Assembly (NCBI GenBank): GCA_016177875.1
Contig: JACOUL010000041.1
Span: 1-64,000 of the forward strand
From: Burkholderiales bacterium
GTDB taxonomy: Bacteria > Pseudomonadota > Gammaproteobacteria > Burkholderiales > Burkholderiaceae_D
Direction: 5' to 3'
DNA length: 64,000 nt
In this document: positions 51,789 through 59,922 of the stretch, piece by piece
Layout: each line of letters starts with the position of its first letter
Position numbering within the stretch: the stretch's first letter is position 1
Made by a program: the position numbers and the translations under genes
Notes under the pieces: model-generated
Databases searched by the model: none
What the model saw: the letters and a program-made list of their open reading frames with translations, nothing else
Told to the model about the DNA's origin: nothing

Positions 51789-51959
51789 ATGAAGCTTGGG
51801 ATTATTTTTTCGGGCATGTTGCTGATGCTGGGCTTGGCGGTCACCGCCGGCGCCGTGGTATTCCTGGTGACGGCCGGCGAGGAAGTATGGGCAATGCCGG
51901 AGGCCGGCGTCGGAATGAATTCTATGTACATTCAGACTGCGGCGCGTGACTGCAATTGA
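51789..51959 (+). CDS. Small single-helix membrane protein of the exosortase operon
   Basis: The product of 56 residues has one membrane helix (IIFSGMLLMLGLAVTAGAVV) and a short tail ending in Cys. GGGGAGA precedes the ATG two bases after the previous stop, so it belongs to the operon. I recognise no family; it may be an accessory peptide. It ends 12 bases from the convergent PA2778-like gene. Confidence 0.65.
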   Translation: MKLGIIFSGMLLMLGLAVTAGAVVFLVTAGEEVWAMPEAGVGMNSMYIQTAARDCN

Positions 51960-51971
51960 CGCTGATCGGCT

Positions 51972-52940
51972 CTACCTCGCCTTGCGTTGCGCGAACTCGA
52001 TTTCACGCAAGGTCGCCAATGCCGTATCGCGCCATGGGCCGCCCAGCTCGATCGCGGTTTGCGCGGCTTGCCTTGCAGCCGTCCATTCGCCTAGCTCGGC
52101 CAGAACCGAGGCAAGATTATTGAATGCCGGCGCACTGCCGGGATGCAGTTCAGTCGCGCGCCGGAACGCTGCAGCCGCCGCAATGCGGTCGCCGGCAGCA
52201 TAGGCGGCATTGCCGTAGCCCAGCAGCAGTTCGACGTGGTGCGGCCAGCGTTCCAAGGCAGTTGCATAGGCACGGTGCACTTGTGACGGCCGGCTGCCTT
52301 TTTCAAGGGCGAGCAATGCAGCTATCGTTGCATCAGGCTCGGCAGTAGCGGGCAGGCGATCGGTCGGCATGGTTACCATTCCCCAGAAATGACTGCGACC
52401 CCAGGTGTGCTCGAAGGTCGACATGGACATCGGCAATCTTTCGGTCGTGCCGGAACGCAGGATGATTTCTTCACGATCCAAGTCATAGCCGATCACCAGC
52501 GCGTAATGCCATCGCGGAAACACCGGCAAACTCAGGTTTTGCAGAACGATCACCGGATTGCCTGCGGCGAGCTCCTTCAGCAGCGCATCCATGCGCGGCG
52601 GAATCGTCATCGCGAGCGCGCCATTGCGGCGTCCCGCCGCCAGCATCTCGGTTTGCAAACTGCCTTCGCGCTGCGGTACATACACCTGCGATCGCAATGT
52701 TTCAGGCGTGGTGTTCATGCCGATGGCATTCAGCGACATGGCGAGCGCCGCCGGGCCGCATTGGTACGACTCTTGCGCAAAAAATGGCACGGACGCGAGC
52801 TCGACACGGCGCGGCAGCTGCGCCGGTGCACGCTGCAGCAGAGCTTGCGTCTGCGTGGCGCAACCGGACAATACTGCGAGGATGAGAAAAAAAACGCCCG
52901 GCAGAAATCGACGCCGGGAGTTTGAAGCGGTTGGCGTCAT
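51972..52940 (-). CDS. PA2778-type C39-like cysteine peptidase lipoprotein with TPR
   Basis: The 322-residue protein has a lipobox (LAVLSGC, lipid Cys27), a papain-like C39 domain (Cys61 in ESYQCGPAAL, His145 in PRWHYALVIGYD) and C-terminal TPR helices (LLLGYGNAAYAAGDRIAAAA; APAFNNLASVLAELGEW). It is the PA2778 family and is probably anchored in the outer membrane facing the periplasm. Its start overlaps the stop of the PA2779-like gene by four bases. Confidence 0.88.
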   Translation of the reverse strand: MTPTASNSRRRFLPGVFFLILAVLSGCATQTQALLQRAPAQLPRRVELASVPFFAQESYQCGPAALAMSLNAIGMNTTPETLRSQVYVPQREGSLQTEMLAAGRRNGALAMTIPPRMDALLKELAAGNPVIVLQNLSLPVFPRWHYALVIGYDLDREEIILRSGTTERLPMSMSTFEHTWGRSHFWGMVTMPTDRLPATAEPDATIAALLALEKGSRPSQVHRAYATALERWPHHVELLLGYGNAAYAAGDRIAAAAAFRRATELHPGSAPAFNNLASVLAELGEWTAARQAAQTAIELGGPWRDTALATLREIEFAQRKAR

Positions 52941-53332
52941 CGCTGCGCGCGCGTAAACGGGAATATCTTGGTCAAGCCGAGAATATCGGTCACCAGCAAA
53001 AGCACGAAAATGAATACCAAAGCACCCAGAATGCTATCGCCGCCTGCCGGCAGGCTATCGATTTTTCCGGCCACGCTGGCTGCCTCAGCGTCGGTCAACG
53101 CGGCCACGCGCGCACGCGCCTCATCGGCGTTCACACCTTGCTTTTCCAATTCAGAAATCACCTCGGGGCGGTTCAAGGCCGCAGCGATCTTGTCGCGATG
53201 GGCCTGCGCCGATGCGGCAGCGGCAATTTGTTCAGTGCCGATCATCGCCGCTTGCGCGGATTGCGTGAACCCAAGCGACAGCAAGGCGAGCGTGACAAAG
53301 TAAATAAAGAAACGTTTTGCTTTTGTGATCAT
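52937..53332 (-). CDS. PA2779-type small membrane protein
   Basis: The 131-residue protein has a signal peptide or first helix (FFIYFVTLALLSLGFTQSAQ), a helical middle (IAAALNRPEVISELEKQGV) and a C-terminal helix (ILGALVFIFVLLLVTDILGL). This matches the PA2779 family, always paired with a PA2778-type peptidase, for which it may be partner or substrate. GAGGAAAAC precedes the ATG. Confidence 0.85.
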   Translation of the reverse strand: MITKAKRFFIYFVTLALLSLGFTQSAQAAMIGTEQIAAAASAQAHRDKIAAALNRPEVISELEKQGVNADEARARVAALTDAEAASVAGKIDSLPAGGDSILGALVFIFVLLLVTDILGLTKIFPFTRAQR

Positions 53333-53652
53333 GTTTTCCTCGCTTGTCGTTGAAAAAGATAACCTCTAAGTCTTTCACGCCCATCTCTTACAGTTTTTGA
53401 GGAGGATCAATTGAAGATTGACAACTTCATCGAGTCAACTTATGCACCGCTTGCCGGAATTTACGCCAGCACCAAAATTTCTTGTTCAATCAAGAACATA
53501 GAAACTCATGCACAGACTTGTCCACAAACTTGCCAACAATTGCTGTGAGTAATTTGTGAAGCTGTGAAACTCATTCAAACCGTCTCGCAAGACGAAACCC
53601 CGATCGGGTTTATCACTCTAATTCGCATCATCGATAGGGATTAGAGTTCACT
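53333..53652. other. Intergenic region between the PA2779-like gene and a small forward gene
   Basis: The 320-base stretch has no supported gene. It includes cre-like half-sites at 53545-53568 and AACTTGCCAACAATTG-like A/T-rich words that could hold promoters on both strands. Confidence 0.5.
53545..53568 (-). promoter_or_regulatory. Cre-tag-like site upstream of the PA2779/PA2778 pair
   Basis: On the minus strand TTCAC-AAATTA-CTCAC (53545-53560) matches the cre-tag with one mismatch; a further TTCAC (53564-53568) lies three bases upstream. It is about 213 bases from the PA2779 start, longer than usual. Confidence 0.4.
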
Positions 53653-53871
53653 ATGGCGGCCGTCACTTACACCAAGTCGAGCTGGAAAGCCGAAGCGGAT
53701 ATCCAGCGACTACCCAATGGAAAATACCAAGGCGTGGTGTTGATCACGCCGATGGGCAGGGAGGATAACGATGGCGAACCGCGAGCCGTTGATGCCGTTT
53801 CAGATACGGCGCATGAAGCGTTGGAAGAAGCGAAGGCGCTTGCGCACCGTTTGCTTGGCGATTTGCAATAG
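53653..53871 (+). CDS. Small conserved-looking protein, unknown
   Basis: The product has 72 residues, no export signal, and an alpha/beta pattern: TKSSWKAEADIQRLPNGKY, then a strand GVVLITP, an acidic loop and a C-terminal helix (AHEALEEAKALAHRLLGDL). I believe it matches a small DUF family common in Burkholderiales but cannot name it with confidence. AGGGATTAGAG precedes the ATG. Confidence 0.65.
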   Translation: MAAVTYTKSSWKAEADIQRLPNGKYQGVVLITPMGREDNDGEPRAVDAVSDTAHEALEEAKALAHRLLGDLQ

Positions 53872-53931
53872 CGAATTAGTTGAGGGCAGAGCAGCCTCCG
53901 GCTAGCACTGTCCAGCAATTTATAAGATTCG

Positions 53932-54597
53932 CTACTGCAGTTTCATGCCGTTAGCCAGCAGCTCCTTGGCTTGAGCAAAGCCTTGGTCGGCGGATTTTTG
54001 CAGCCACTTGCGTGCTTCGTTTTCGTTTTTCTCCACGCCTAAACCTTTTAAGTACATCAACGCCAAGCTGAACTGCGCTTCCTTCACGCCCTGCTGCGCC
54101 GCTTTCCGGTACCACTTCACCGCTTCGACCGGATCTTTTTTTACGCCGAGCCCGTCTTCGTAACTGAGGCCCAAGCTGGCTTGCGCATTGCCGAAGCCTT
54201 GTTCAGCTGCCTTGCGAAACCAGTTGGCCGCTTCCACATCGTTTTGTTTTACGCCTTGGCCGAAGGCGTACATGATGCCCATGCTGGATTGCGCCGGCGC
54301 ATAGCCTTTTTCGGCGGCGGCCCGAAAATATTGCACGGCGACGTTCGGATTTTGCGGAACGCCCTTTCCATCGGCATGCATCATGCCCAACTGATGCTGC
54401 GCAACCGGATTGCCCTTCTTGGCCAAGGGCTCAAGATATTTTTGCGCGGCAGCCGGATCTTTGTTTTGGATAGCCTGCATGCCGAGTTCGAGTTCACCCT
54501 TGGCATACGTTATAGGCGCGATTAGACATAGGCTCCACGACAGCAGCCATACCGTCAGCGACTTCCGAATCGTCATTCCGTCCAAATTCTTATGCAT
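53932..54597 (-). CDS. Exported Sel1-repeat protein, first of a pair
   Basis: The 221-residue protein has a signal peptide ending near ITYAK and about five Sel1 (TPR-like) repeats with the pattern AQHQLGMMHADGKGV, AQSSMGIMYAFGQGV, AQASLGLSYEDGLGV and AQFSLALMYLKGLGV. Such repeats mediate protein-protein contacts. GAGG lies before ATG 54597; ATG 54576 is an alternative closer to the signal peptide. It is 18 bases from the next Sel1 gene on the same strand. Confidence 0.83.
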   Translation of the reverse strand: MHKNLDGMTIRKSLTVWLLSWSLCLIAPITYAKGELELGMQAIQNKDPAAAQKYLEPLAKKGNPVAQHQLGMMHADGKGVPQNPNVAVQYFRAAAEKGYAPAQSSMGIMYAFGQGVKQNDVEAANWFRKAAEQGFGNAQASLGLSYEDGLGVKKDPVEAVKWYRKAAQQGVKEAQFSLALMYLKGLGVEKNENEARKWLQKSADQGFAQAKELLANGMKLQ

Positions 54598-54615
54598 TTC
54601 ACGCCTCTTCCCAAG

Positions 54616-55236
54616 CTATCGCGCGCCGCCCAATTCCTGCATCGCTTGAACGTGGCCCTGTTGCGCCGCGCGCTTCAGCCATTTTTGCACTTCTGCCGCA
54701 TCGGGAGCAACCCCGTATCCATATCGATACATATCCGCCAAACGAAACTGCGCATCGGCGACACCACTGTCGGCAGCTTTTTTCATCCATTTAAATGCCT
54801 CGTTATCGTTTTGCATCGCGACTGGACCGGTGCGATAGAAAATCGCCAGCTGCAGCTGTGCTCCCGGGTTGCCTTTTTCCGCGGCGACGGTGAGAAATTT
54901 CTTGGCCTGCGGCAGATCCTCGGGTACGCCATTTCCTTGCAAATACATCAGACCAAGAATATGCGCGGCGTCCGGCTGTTTGTTTTCCGCTGCTTTGCGC
55001 AGCCAATACACCGCCTTCTGCTGATCGATGGTTTGCAGCGCCGATACCAGCATGAATTGCGCGTCGGCGTTACCGCGTTTTGCCAAGGGATCGAGGTAAT
55101 TCACGGCGGCTGCGGCATTGCCTTGCTTTAAAGCCGATATGGCCGGCTCAAGATCGTGTTTTTTTTGCGCATAGACATGGCTACTTGTTCCCAGCATCAG
55201 GCACGCGGCCAGCGTCACGGATTTAAATAGATTCAT
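54616..55236 (-). CDS. Exported Sel1-repeat protein, second of a pair
   Basis: The 206-residue protein has a signal peptide (MNLFKSVTLAACLMLGTSSH to YAQ) and four or five Sel1 repeats (AAHILGLMYLQGNGV, AQLQLAIFYRTG, AQFRLADMYRYGYGV). It is similar in layout to its neighbour and probably arose by duplication; both are on one transcript. No partner is evident. Confidence 0.83.
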   Translation of the reverse strand: MNLFKSVTLAACLMLGTSSHVYAQKKHDLEPAISALKQGNAAAAVNYLDPLAKRGNADAQFMLVSALQTIDQQKAVYWLRKAAENKQPDAAHILGLMYLQGNGVPEDLPQAKKFLTVAAEKGNPGAQLQLAIFYRTGPVAMQNDNEAFKWMKKAADSGVADAQFRLADMYRYGYGVAPDAAEVQKWLKRAAQQGHVQAMQELGGAR

Positions 55237-55253
55237 ACCTTATCACTCCAAGT

Positions 55254-55280
55254 AAAAACCCCCTCGCAAGCGAGGGGGTT
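55254..55280 (-). terminator. Intrinsic terminator of the PHB depolymerase gene
   Basis: On the minus strand AACCCCCTCGC pairs with GCGAGGGGGTT and five T follow. It lies 43 bases after the depolymerase stop and ahead of the Sel1 pair. Confidence 0.88.
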
Positions 55281-55322
55281 CAAGTCTATCCGAAGTAGGA
55301 GGACTTGCGTCCCCCGACTTGA

Positions 55323-58300
55323 TTACGGACAGGTCACTACAGTCGCCGAATAGGTGTAGTAACCCTTCGGTTTCTCTTTCAGGTAGCTATACACACCCAT
55401 GCTATTCAGACCCATGTTGGTGCCGGAGCCGACGGCGCAGACATAACCCATGGTGCACGGGCTGGTCGTGTAACCGCGTTTCGGGTTGGACGTGCCGTGA
55501 CCATAGTTATGACCATACCATACCTTGCAGTAGGTGGCCGGCAGGGTCTTCGCAGCGACTTCGTTGCTGTTCACGCTCTCGACACTGGAGGTGTTCTGAG
55601 CGCGGACCACGAAGAAGTAGCTGGAGTCAGGCTGCAGCTTGTCAACCGTGTAGCTAGTAGCACCACTACCGACCAGGCTGCTGTTGTGCTTGGTGTAAGC
55701 GCCGCCAGTCTGTGTTGCGGTGTACACGTTATAGCCGTTCAGGTTCGGGCCGGTGGAAGCGGTCCAGGTCAATGGCACGGTAGTGTCGGTGGTGCCGGTT
55801 CCGACTGCGACGTTGGTCGGCTGGGCAGGCTTGGCCGACAGGGTCGAACCGCTCACCTGTGACGAGTTGGCGGACTCGGTACCGGTCAGATTCACCGCAC
55901 GTACCACGAAGTAGTAGGTAGTGCTGCTGGTCAAGCCGGTGTAGGTGTAGCTGGTTGCACCGTTCGGCACGGAATTGTGCTTGGTGTACGGTCCGCCAGA
56001 AACAGTACTGTAGTACATGTTGTAGCCTGCCAAGTCAGAACTGCCGCTCGCGGTGTAGCTTACTACAAGCGAGGTATCGGTTGCGGTACCAGCACTCAAG
56101 CCGGTCGGCGCGCTGACAGAAGCCTGTGCCGAGGTGGTGGCGTTGACTTCATTGGAGGCCGGGCTTTCCTGATTGGACGCATTGTAGGCCTTGGCCACGA
56201 AGTAGTAAGTGGTGCTGGCCGCCAACGACGTCACGGTGTAGCTGGTGCCGGTGATGCCGGTGCCATTGACCTTGGTCAGCACGCCGCCACTAGCCGTAGA
56301 GATATCCGACTGATAGACGTTGTAGCCGGTGGCACCGGAAGCCGCGGTCCAGCTCAAGGCAACCGAACTGGCGGTTACCGTACCCACGCTCAAGCTGGTA
56401 GGAGCAGCCTGCGTGGTCGTGGTCGTGGTTGCATCCTTGACATCCGACTTCTGGCTATTGGTACCGGCGCTGTCTTGCGCAGTCACGAAGAAGTAGTACT
56501 TCGTGTTGCTTTGCAAGCCGGTGACCGTGTAGCTGGTGCCGGTGACCAGCGAGCCATTGGCCTTGGTCTCGTTGGTGCCGAGGGCGGTGGTCGAGACATA
56601 GACGTTGTAACCGGAAGCACCCGTCACTGCGGTCCAAGACAATGCGACCGAGTTATTGGTGATGGTGCCGACCGTCAGGCCTGTCGGTACGGCGATCACG
56701 CTGGCGCAATCGCTGCTGATGACATAGTAGCCGGAAGGAGCTTCCTTCAGCGTGGTGTTGGTATAGGTATTGTTCAAGCCCATATCCTGCATCGAACCGA
56801 CTGCGCACACGTGGCCGGTAGCGCAACCGGTTTGTGTTGCACGCCCTGCGGTGCCATGAGCATAGTTGCTGGAGGTATGCAGGGCACAGAATGCCGGTGC
56901 GCTGGTCATCTTGCTGACCACAGCCCCCTCGTTACCTGCCAAACCGGAACCATCCAGGCTGCGTCCCCAGAAGTAGTACGTGGTCGAAGCGCGCAAGCCG
57001 CCTACCGTGTACGACGTCGTGGTAATCGCATTGGTGTTGGACTTGGTGCGCGCGCCGTCCGACGCAGTGCCGTAATAGATGTTATAGCCAGTAGCGCCGC
57101 TGACAGTAGACCACGTCAGAGGCACGGTGGTATCGGTTGCGGTTCCCGCGGTCAGTGTCGGTCCTGCGACGCTGCCAACCGGAGCATCCGGGGTAGTGGC
57201 GTTGACCTGGTTCGAATCCACGGTTTCCAAACCGCCGCTGTCCTGCGCTTTCACCACGAAGTAATAGGTGGTATTCGGCTCAAGTCCGGATGCGGTATGG
57301 CTGGTGCCCGTAATGAGCGATGCATTGCTCTTGGTGCGCGGGCCGCCGCTGGTGTTGGAACGATAGACGTTGTAGCCGGAAGCGCCGGAGCTGGCAGTCC
57401 AGGACAACGGGACCGTGTTATAGGTCACGGTGCCTTTGGTCAAGCCGGTCGGTGCCGGGTTCGCCGATGCGGAGACGAAGCCGGAATTCAGGCGATCGAC
57501 GATGTCCTTGATGAACTTCATCTGCGGACCAGCCTTCTTCACGGCACTGGCGTTGGTGTAACCCCAGAAGTCCCAGCAACCGTTAGGGTTGGCGCTCGAC
57601 ATGCCGCCGCCGGTAAATGCTGCCACCGTCTGCGGGTACACGACAATGATGTTGTTGGTGTCGGCCCATTCATTCAAACCGGCCTTCTTGATGAACTTGT
57701 CGCCGATCTTGGAATAGCTTTGTACGCAGCCATGCACAGCTACGTGCACTTTACATACTTGCTTTGCTGCGCAGTTTGCCGGCACATACAGCCAGCCGGA
57801 ATCGGCCAGGCTATAGTCGACCGGCTTGCCGCTCGGGACGAATTCTTTCTGATCGAACTCGATGAAGGAGCCGCCCAGCGTTCCCGTGTTCTTGGCGTTC
57901 AACGTGCCATAGAACTGGGTCAGGAAGGTCTGCTCCGGGTCGATCGAGCAATTGCTGATGTAGGGATCGCCCTTGGTGCCGCAAGAGTTCGGACCATACG
58001 GAGAAATCCATGCATGCTGAGCCGCCGTAGTGCTGTTATAAGTCACGTTACCGGTGGACAGACCCAAGCCGTTGGTGGCGTGCGTGTAATACGTGTATAG
58101 CACGTCCATGACCGATTTTTTAACGACATCGTCCGCGGTACCGGAAAACATATAAATCTTGGTGTTGGCCAGATTGCTGGTCGGATCGATGGTGCCTGCC
58201 GAGGCAAAATTCAAGGTATCGGACCTGGAGGTCGCGGCGGAAGGCGCCGGCGAGCCTTTCATACAATCTGCTTGAGCAACCGAAGAGCTATTTTTGGCAC

Positions 58301-58556
58301 AGTTGTATGGACCGCCTGCAAAAACTGCGACACCGGTTTTAAACGTGGCGGAATACGCAATATGGATCTGTTGCGCAAAATAACCGCCGGACGAAATGCC
58401 GGAAACGGAAGTTTTCGCTGGGTCCGCGTTATAAGCAGAGAGCTTGACGGCAGCAGCATTAGCCGCACTGCCAAAGGCTAGCGCGGATATAACGCCTGCG
58501 CTAGCGAGTACTATCTTGATTTTTTTTAGTCTTGTATAGCCACTTGGTGTGCTCAT
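55323..58556 (-). CDS. Extracellular PHB depolymerase with six Fn3 modules and two Cys-rich domains
   Basis: The protein has about 1077 residues. After a signal peptide (to about AANA) comes a catalytic domain (about 35-350) with the lipase box GISSG (probable nucleophile Ser55); an Asp in GTADDVV and His in QHAWI are tentative triad members. Then follow two Fn3 modules, a Cys-rich domain (SSNYAHGT, CATGHVCAVGS, PSGYYVISSDC), four more Fn3 modules, and a second Cys-rich domain (HNYGHGTSNP, CTMGYVCAVGS, PKGYYTYSATV). The enzyme hydrolyses PHB outside the cell; the Cys-rich domains may bind polymer. ATG 58556 follows GGAG. The type II secretion genes nearby could export it. Confidence 0.9.
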   Translation of the reverse strand: MSTPSGYTRLKKIKIVLASAGVISALAFGSAANAAAVKLSAYNADPAKTSVSGISSGGYFAQQIHIAYSATFKTGVAVFAGGPYNCAKNSSSVAQADCMKGSPAPSAATSRSDTLNFASAGTIDPTSNLANTKIYMFSGTADDVVKKSVMDVLYTYYTHATNGLGLSTGNVTYNSTTAAQHAWISPYGPNSCGTKGDPYISNCSIDPEQTFLTQFYGTLNAKNTGTLGGSFIEFDQKEFVPSGKPVDYSLADSGWLYVPANCAAKQVCKVHVAVHGCVQSYSKIGDKFIKKAGLNEWADTNNIIVVYPQTVAAFTGGGMSSANPNGCWDFWGYTNASAVKKAGPQMKFIKDIVDRLNSGFVSASANPAPTGLTKGTVTYNTVPLSWTASSGASGYNVYRSNTSGGPRTKSNASLITGTSHTASGLEPNTTYYFVVKAQDSGGLETVDSNQVNATTPDAPVGSVAGPTLTAGTATDTTVPLTWSTVSGATGYNIYYGTASDGARTKSNTNAITTTSYTVGGLRASTTYYFWGRSLDGSGLAGNEGAVVSKMTSAPAFCALHTSSNYAHGTAGRATQTGCATGHVCAVGSMQDMGLNNTYTNTTLKEAPSGYYVISSDCASVIAVPTGLTVGTITNNSVALSWTAVTGASGYNVYVSTTALGTNETKANGSLVTGTSYTVTGLQSNTKYYFFVTAQDSAGTNSQKSDVKDATTTTTTQAAPTSLSVGTVTASSVALSWTAASGATGYNVYQSDISTASGGVLTKVNGTGITGTSYTVTSLAASTTYYFVAKAYNASNQESPASNEVNATTSAQASVSAPTGLSAGTATDTSLVVSYTASGSSDLAGYNMYYSTVSGGPYTKHNSVPNGATSYTYTGLTSSTTYYFVVRAVNLTGTESANSSQVSGSTLSAKPAQPTNVAVGTGTTDTTVPLTWTASTGPNLNGYNVYTATQTGGAYTKHNSSLVGSGATSYTVDKLQPDSSYFFVVRAQNTSSVESVNSNEVAAKTLPATYCKVWYGHNYGHGTSNPKRGYTTSPCTMGYVCAVGSGTNMGLNSMGVYSYLKEKPKGYYTYSATVVTCP

Positions 58557-58904
58557 GAGTGTCTCCTCGTGTGATGGACGTCTAAGCCGGATCTTCTCTT
58601 TCTCCTCTTTTCGGATTTTTCCTACAAAGAAAAGATATTTCCGACAGACAATTGTTTTTATAGGCTTGCCCAAATGCACTGTCAACGAAAATATTGATAA
58701 ATGGCATTAATTCTCAGTGGCAACGTTTTCGAACCTAAAGTCACACTTCTCCAAGCTTTCATTCACCGGTGAATTGCACCATTTTAGTGCAAAATACGAG
58801 GACTTGGGCGATTAGGAACCAAGCATTCTCGGCTTTCTCCTTGCAGCGATTGACAGAAAAATTGCTTCCTGTAATTTGAGCTGCTTGAGTCACGGAGGGA
58901 ATCG
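58557..58904. other. Intergenic region upstream of the PHB depolymerase
   Basis: The 348-base stretch between divergent genes has no supported gene. It includes a perfect palindrome ATTCACCGGTGAAT (58761-58774) and an abutting inverted repeat TTGCAC-N7-GTGCAA (58774-58792). These are candidate operators controlling the depolymerase or the forward gene. Confidence 0.5.
58761..58792. promoter_or_regulatory. Two adjoining palindromes, candidate operators
   Basis: ATTCACCGGTGAAT is a perfect 14-bp palindrome; TTGCAC and GTGCAA with a 7-base spacer follow directly, sharing one base. They lie about 205 bases before the depolymerase start and 113 before the forward gene. Confidence 0.45.
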
Positions 58905-59240
58905 ATGAAAGAAAGCTGTCGCTGGATCTATGAAAAAACCGATTTGAAGCTAGTGGAGAACTGGTTTCGCGCCTTAGTCGCCGCCAATGAGCGTTTGCTC
59001 GAAGAGGCTAACTTCCTTTTTTACTCAGCGTGCGATGGCAAGGAAATCACGCCGAATGAAAAAATTCGCCGGCTCGAATTGCTTTCGGCTTGCGTGCGTC
59101 ACAATGTGCGCTTAGCGGAGCGTGGCGAAAAAATGCGCTTGGAAGTGTTCAAAGATCCCGCCGATATGCTGGAAAAATATCAAGCGCATGTCAAAGCTTG
59201 CGATGTCGTGCTCAGCTCCATGCCCAAGGCCGGATTTTGA
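58905..59240 (+). CDS. Small helical protein, unknown
   Basis: The product of 111 residues is soluble, helical and contains four scattered cysteines (ESCRW, SACDG, SACVRH, KACDV). GGAGGG lies seven bases before the ATG, supporting it. I recognise no family. It is divergent from the depolymerase gene and precedes the pseudopilus genes by 181 bases. Confidence 0.65.
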   Translation: MKESCRWIYEKTDLKLVENWFRALVAANERLLEEANFLFYSACDGKEITPNEKIRRLELLSACVRHNVRLAERGEKMRLEVFKDPADMLEKYQAHVKACDVVLSSMPKAGF

Positions 59241-59421
59241 GCGGCTGCCGAAACTTTAAGATACCTAGTTAAAACAGGTAACCGGCAGTTATCGCTGATT
59301 TCTGTCGATTGCAGCCGCGATTTTTCCATCGTCGCTTATCTCCATCATTACCTTCACAAATTGTTGTATGGCAAAAGGTTGCATGGTAGCCTTGGATGAT
59401 AAAAATACAGGGGACAGTGCA

Positions 59422-59907
59422 ATGACATCAGTCACGAAGCAAGGCTTGGGAGAGGCCCGCGCAACGAAGCGGACACCCACTTATGATTGCGCGCGCGGCA
59501 TCGGCACACGTTCTTCCGGCTTCACCTTGCTTGAGCTGTTGGTGGTGATTGTGATCATCGGTCTGCTCGCTGCTTATGTCGGCCCGAAATATTTTGCGCA
59601 ACTGGGCAAATCCGAAGTCACCGTGGCCAAAGCGCAAATCGAATCGTTTGAAAAAGCACTCGACACTTATCGCCTGGATGTCGGCCGCTATCCGACGACG
59701 GAAGAGGGCTTAAAGGCCTTGCTCGCCAAACCGCCTACCGCGCTTAAGTGGAACGGCCCTTACCTGAAAAAGGACGTGCCGCTCGACCCCTGGGGCCATT
59801 CTTACCTCTATCGTGCGCCGGGCACAAAGGGGGATTTTGAAATTCTGTCCTATGGCAAAGATGGACAACCGGGCGGCACCGATGACAATGCCGATATCAG
59901 CAACTAA
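59422..59907 (+). CDS. gspG: Major pseudopilin GspG
   Basis: The 161-residue protein has the prepilin cleavage and methylation motif G33/FTLLELLVVIVIIGLLA, the long hydrophobic helix, and the GspG body (YRLDVGRYPTTEEGLKALL, DPWGHSYLYRAPG, LSYGKDGQPGGTDDNADI with Ca-binding residues). It polymerises into the type II secretion pseudopilus. The leader before the cleavage site is 33 residues, longer than the usual 6-15. ATG 59422 follows GGGGACAG; a longer frame from 59368 would make the leader longer still. Confidence 0.9.
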   Translation: MTSVTKQGLGEARATKRTPTYDCARGIGTRSSGFTLLELLVVIVIIGLLAAYVGPKYFAQLGKSEVTVAKAQIESFEKALDTYRLDVGRYPTTEEGLKALLAKPPTALKWNGPYLKKDVPLDPWGHSYLYRAPGTKGDFEILSYGKDGQPGGTDDNADISN

Positions 59908-59922
59908 GACGGAACCGTCGCC

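Noticed and set aside
53556-53568. GTGAA-GCT-GTGAA as a cre-tag
   Set aside because: The spacing is three bases, not six; the better match is the overlapping pair at 53545-53560.
55977-58100. Long open frame (707 codons) on the plus strand opposite the PHB depolymerase
   Set aside because: It mirrors the Fn3 repeats of a clear minus-strand gene, shows no domain and has Arg/Gly-rich shadow composition.
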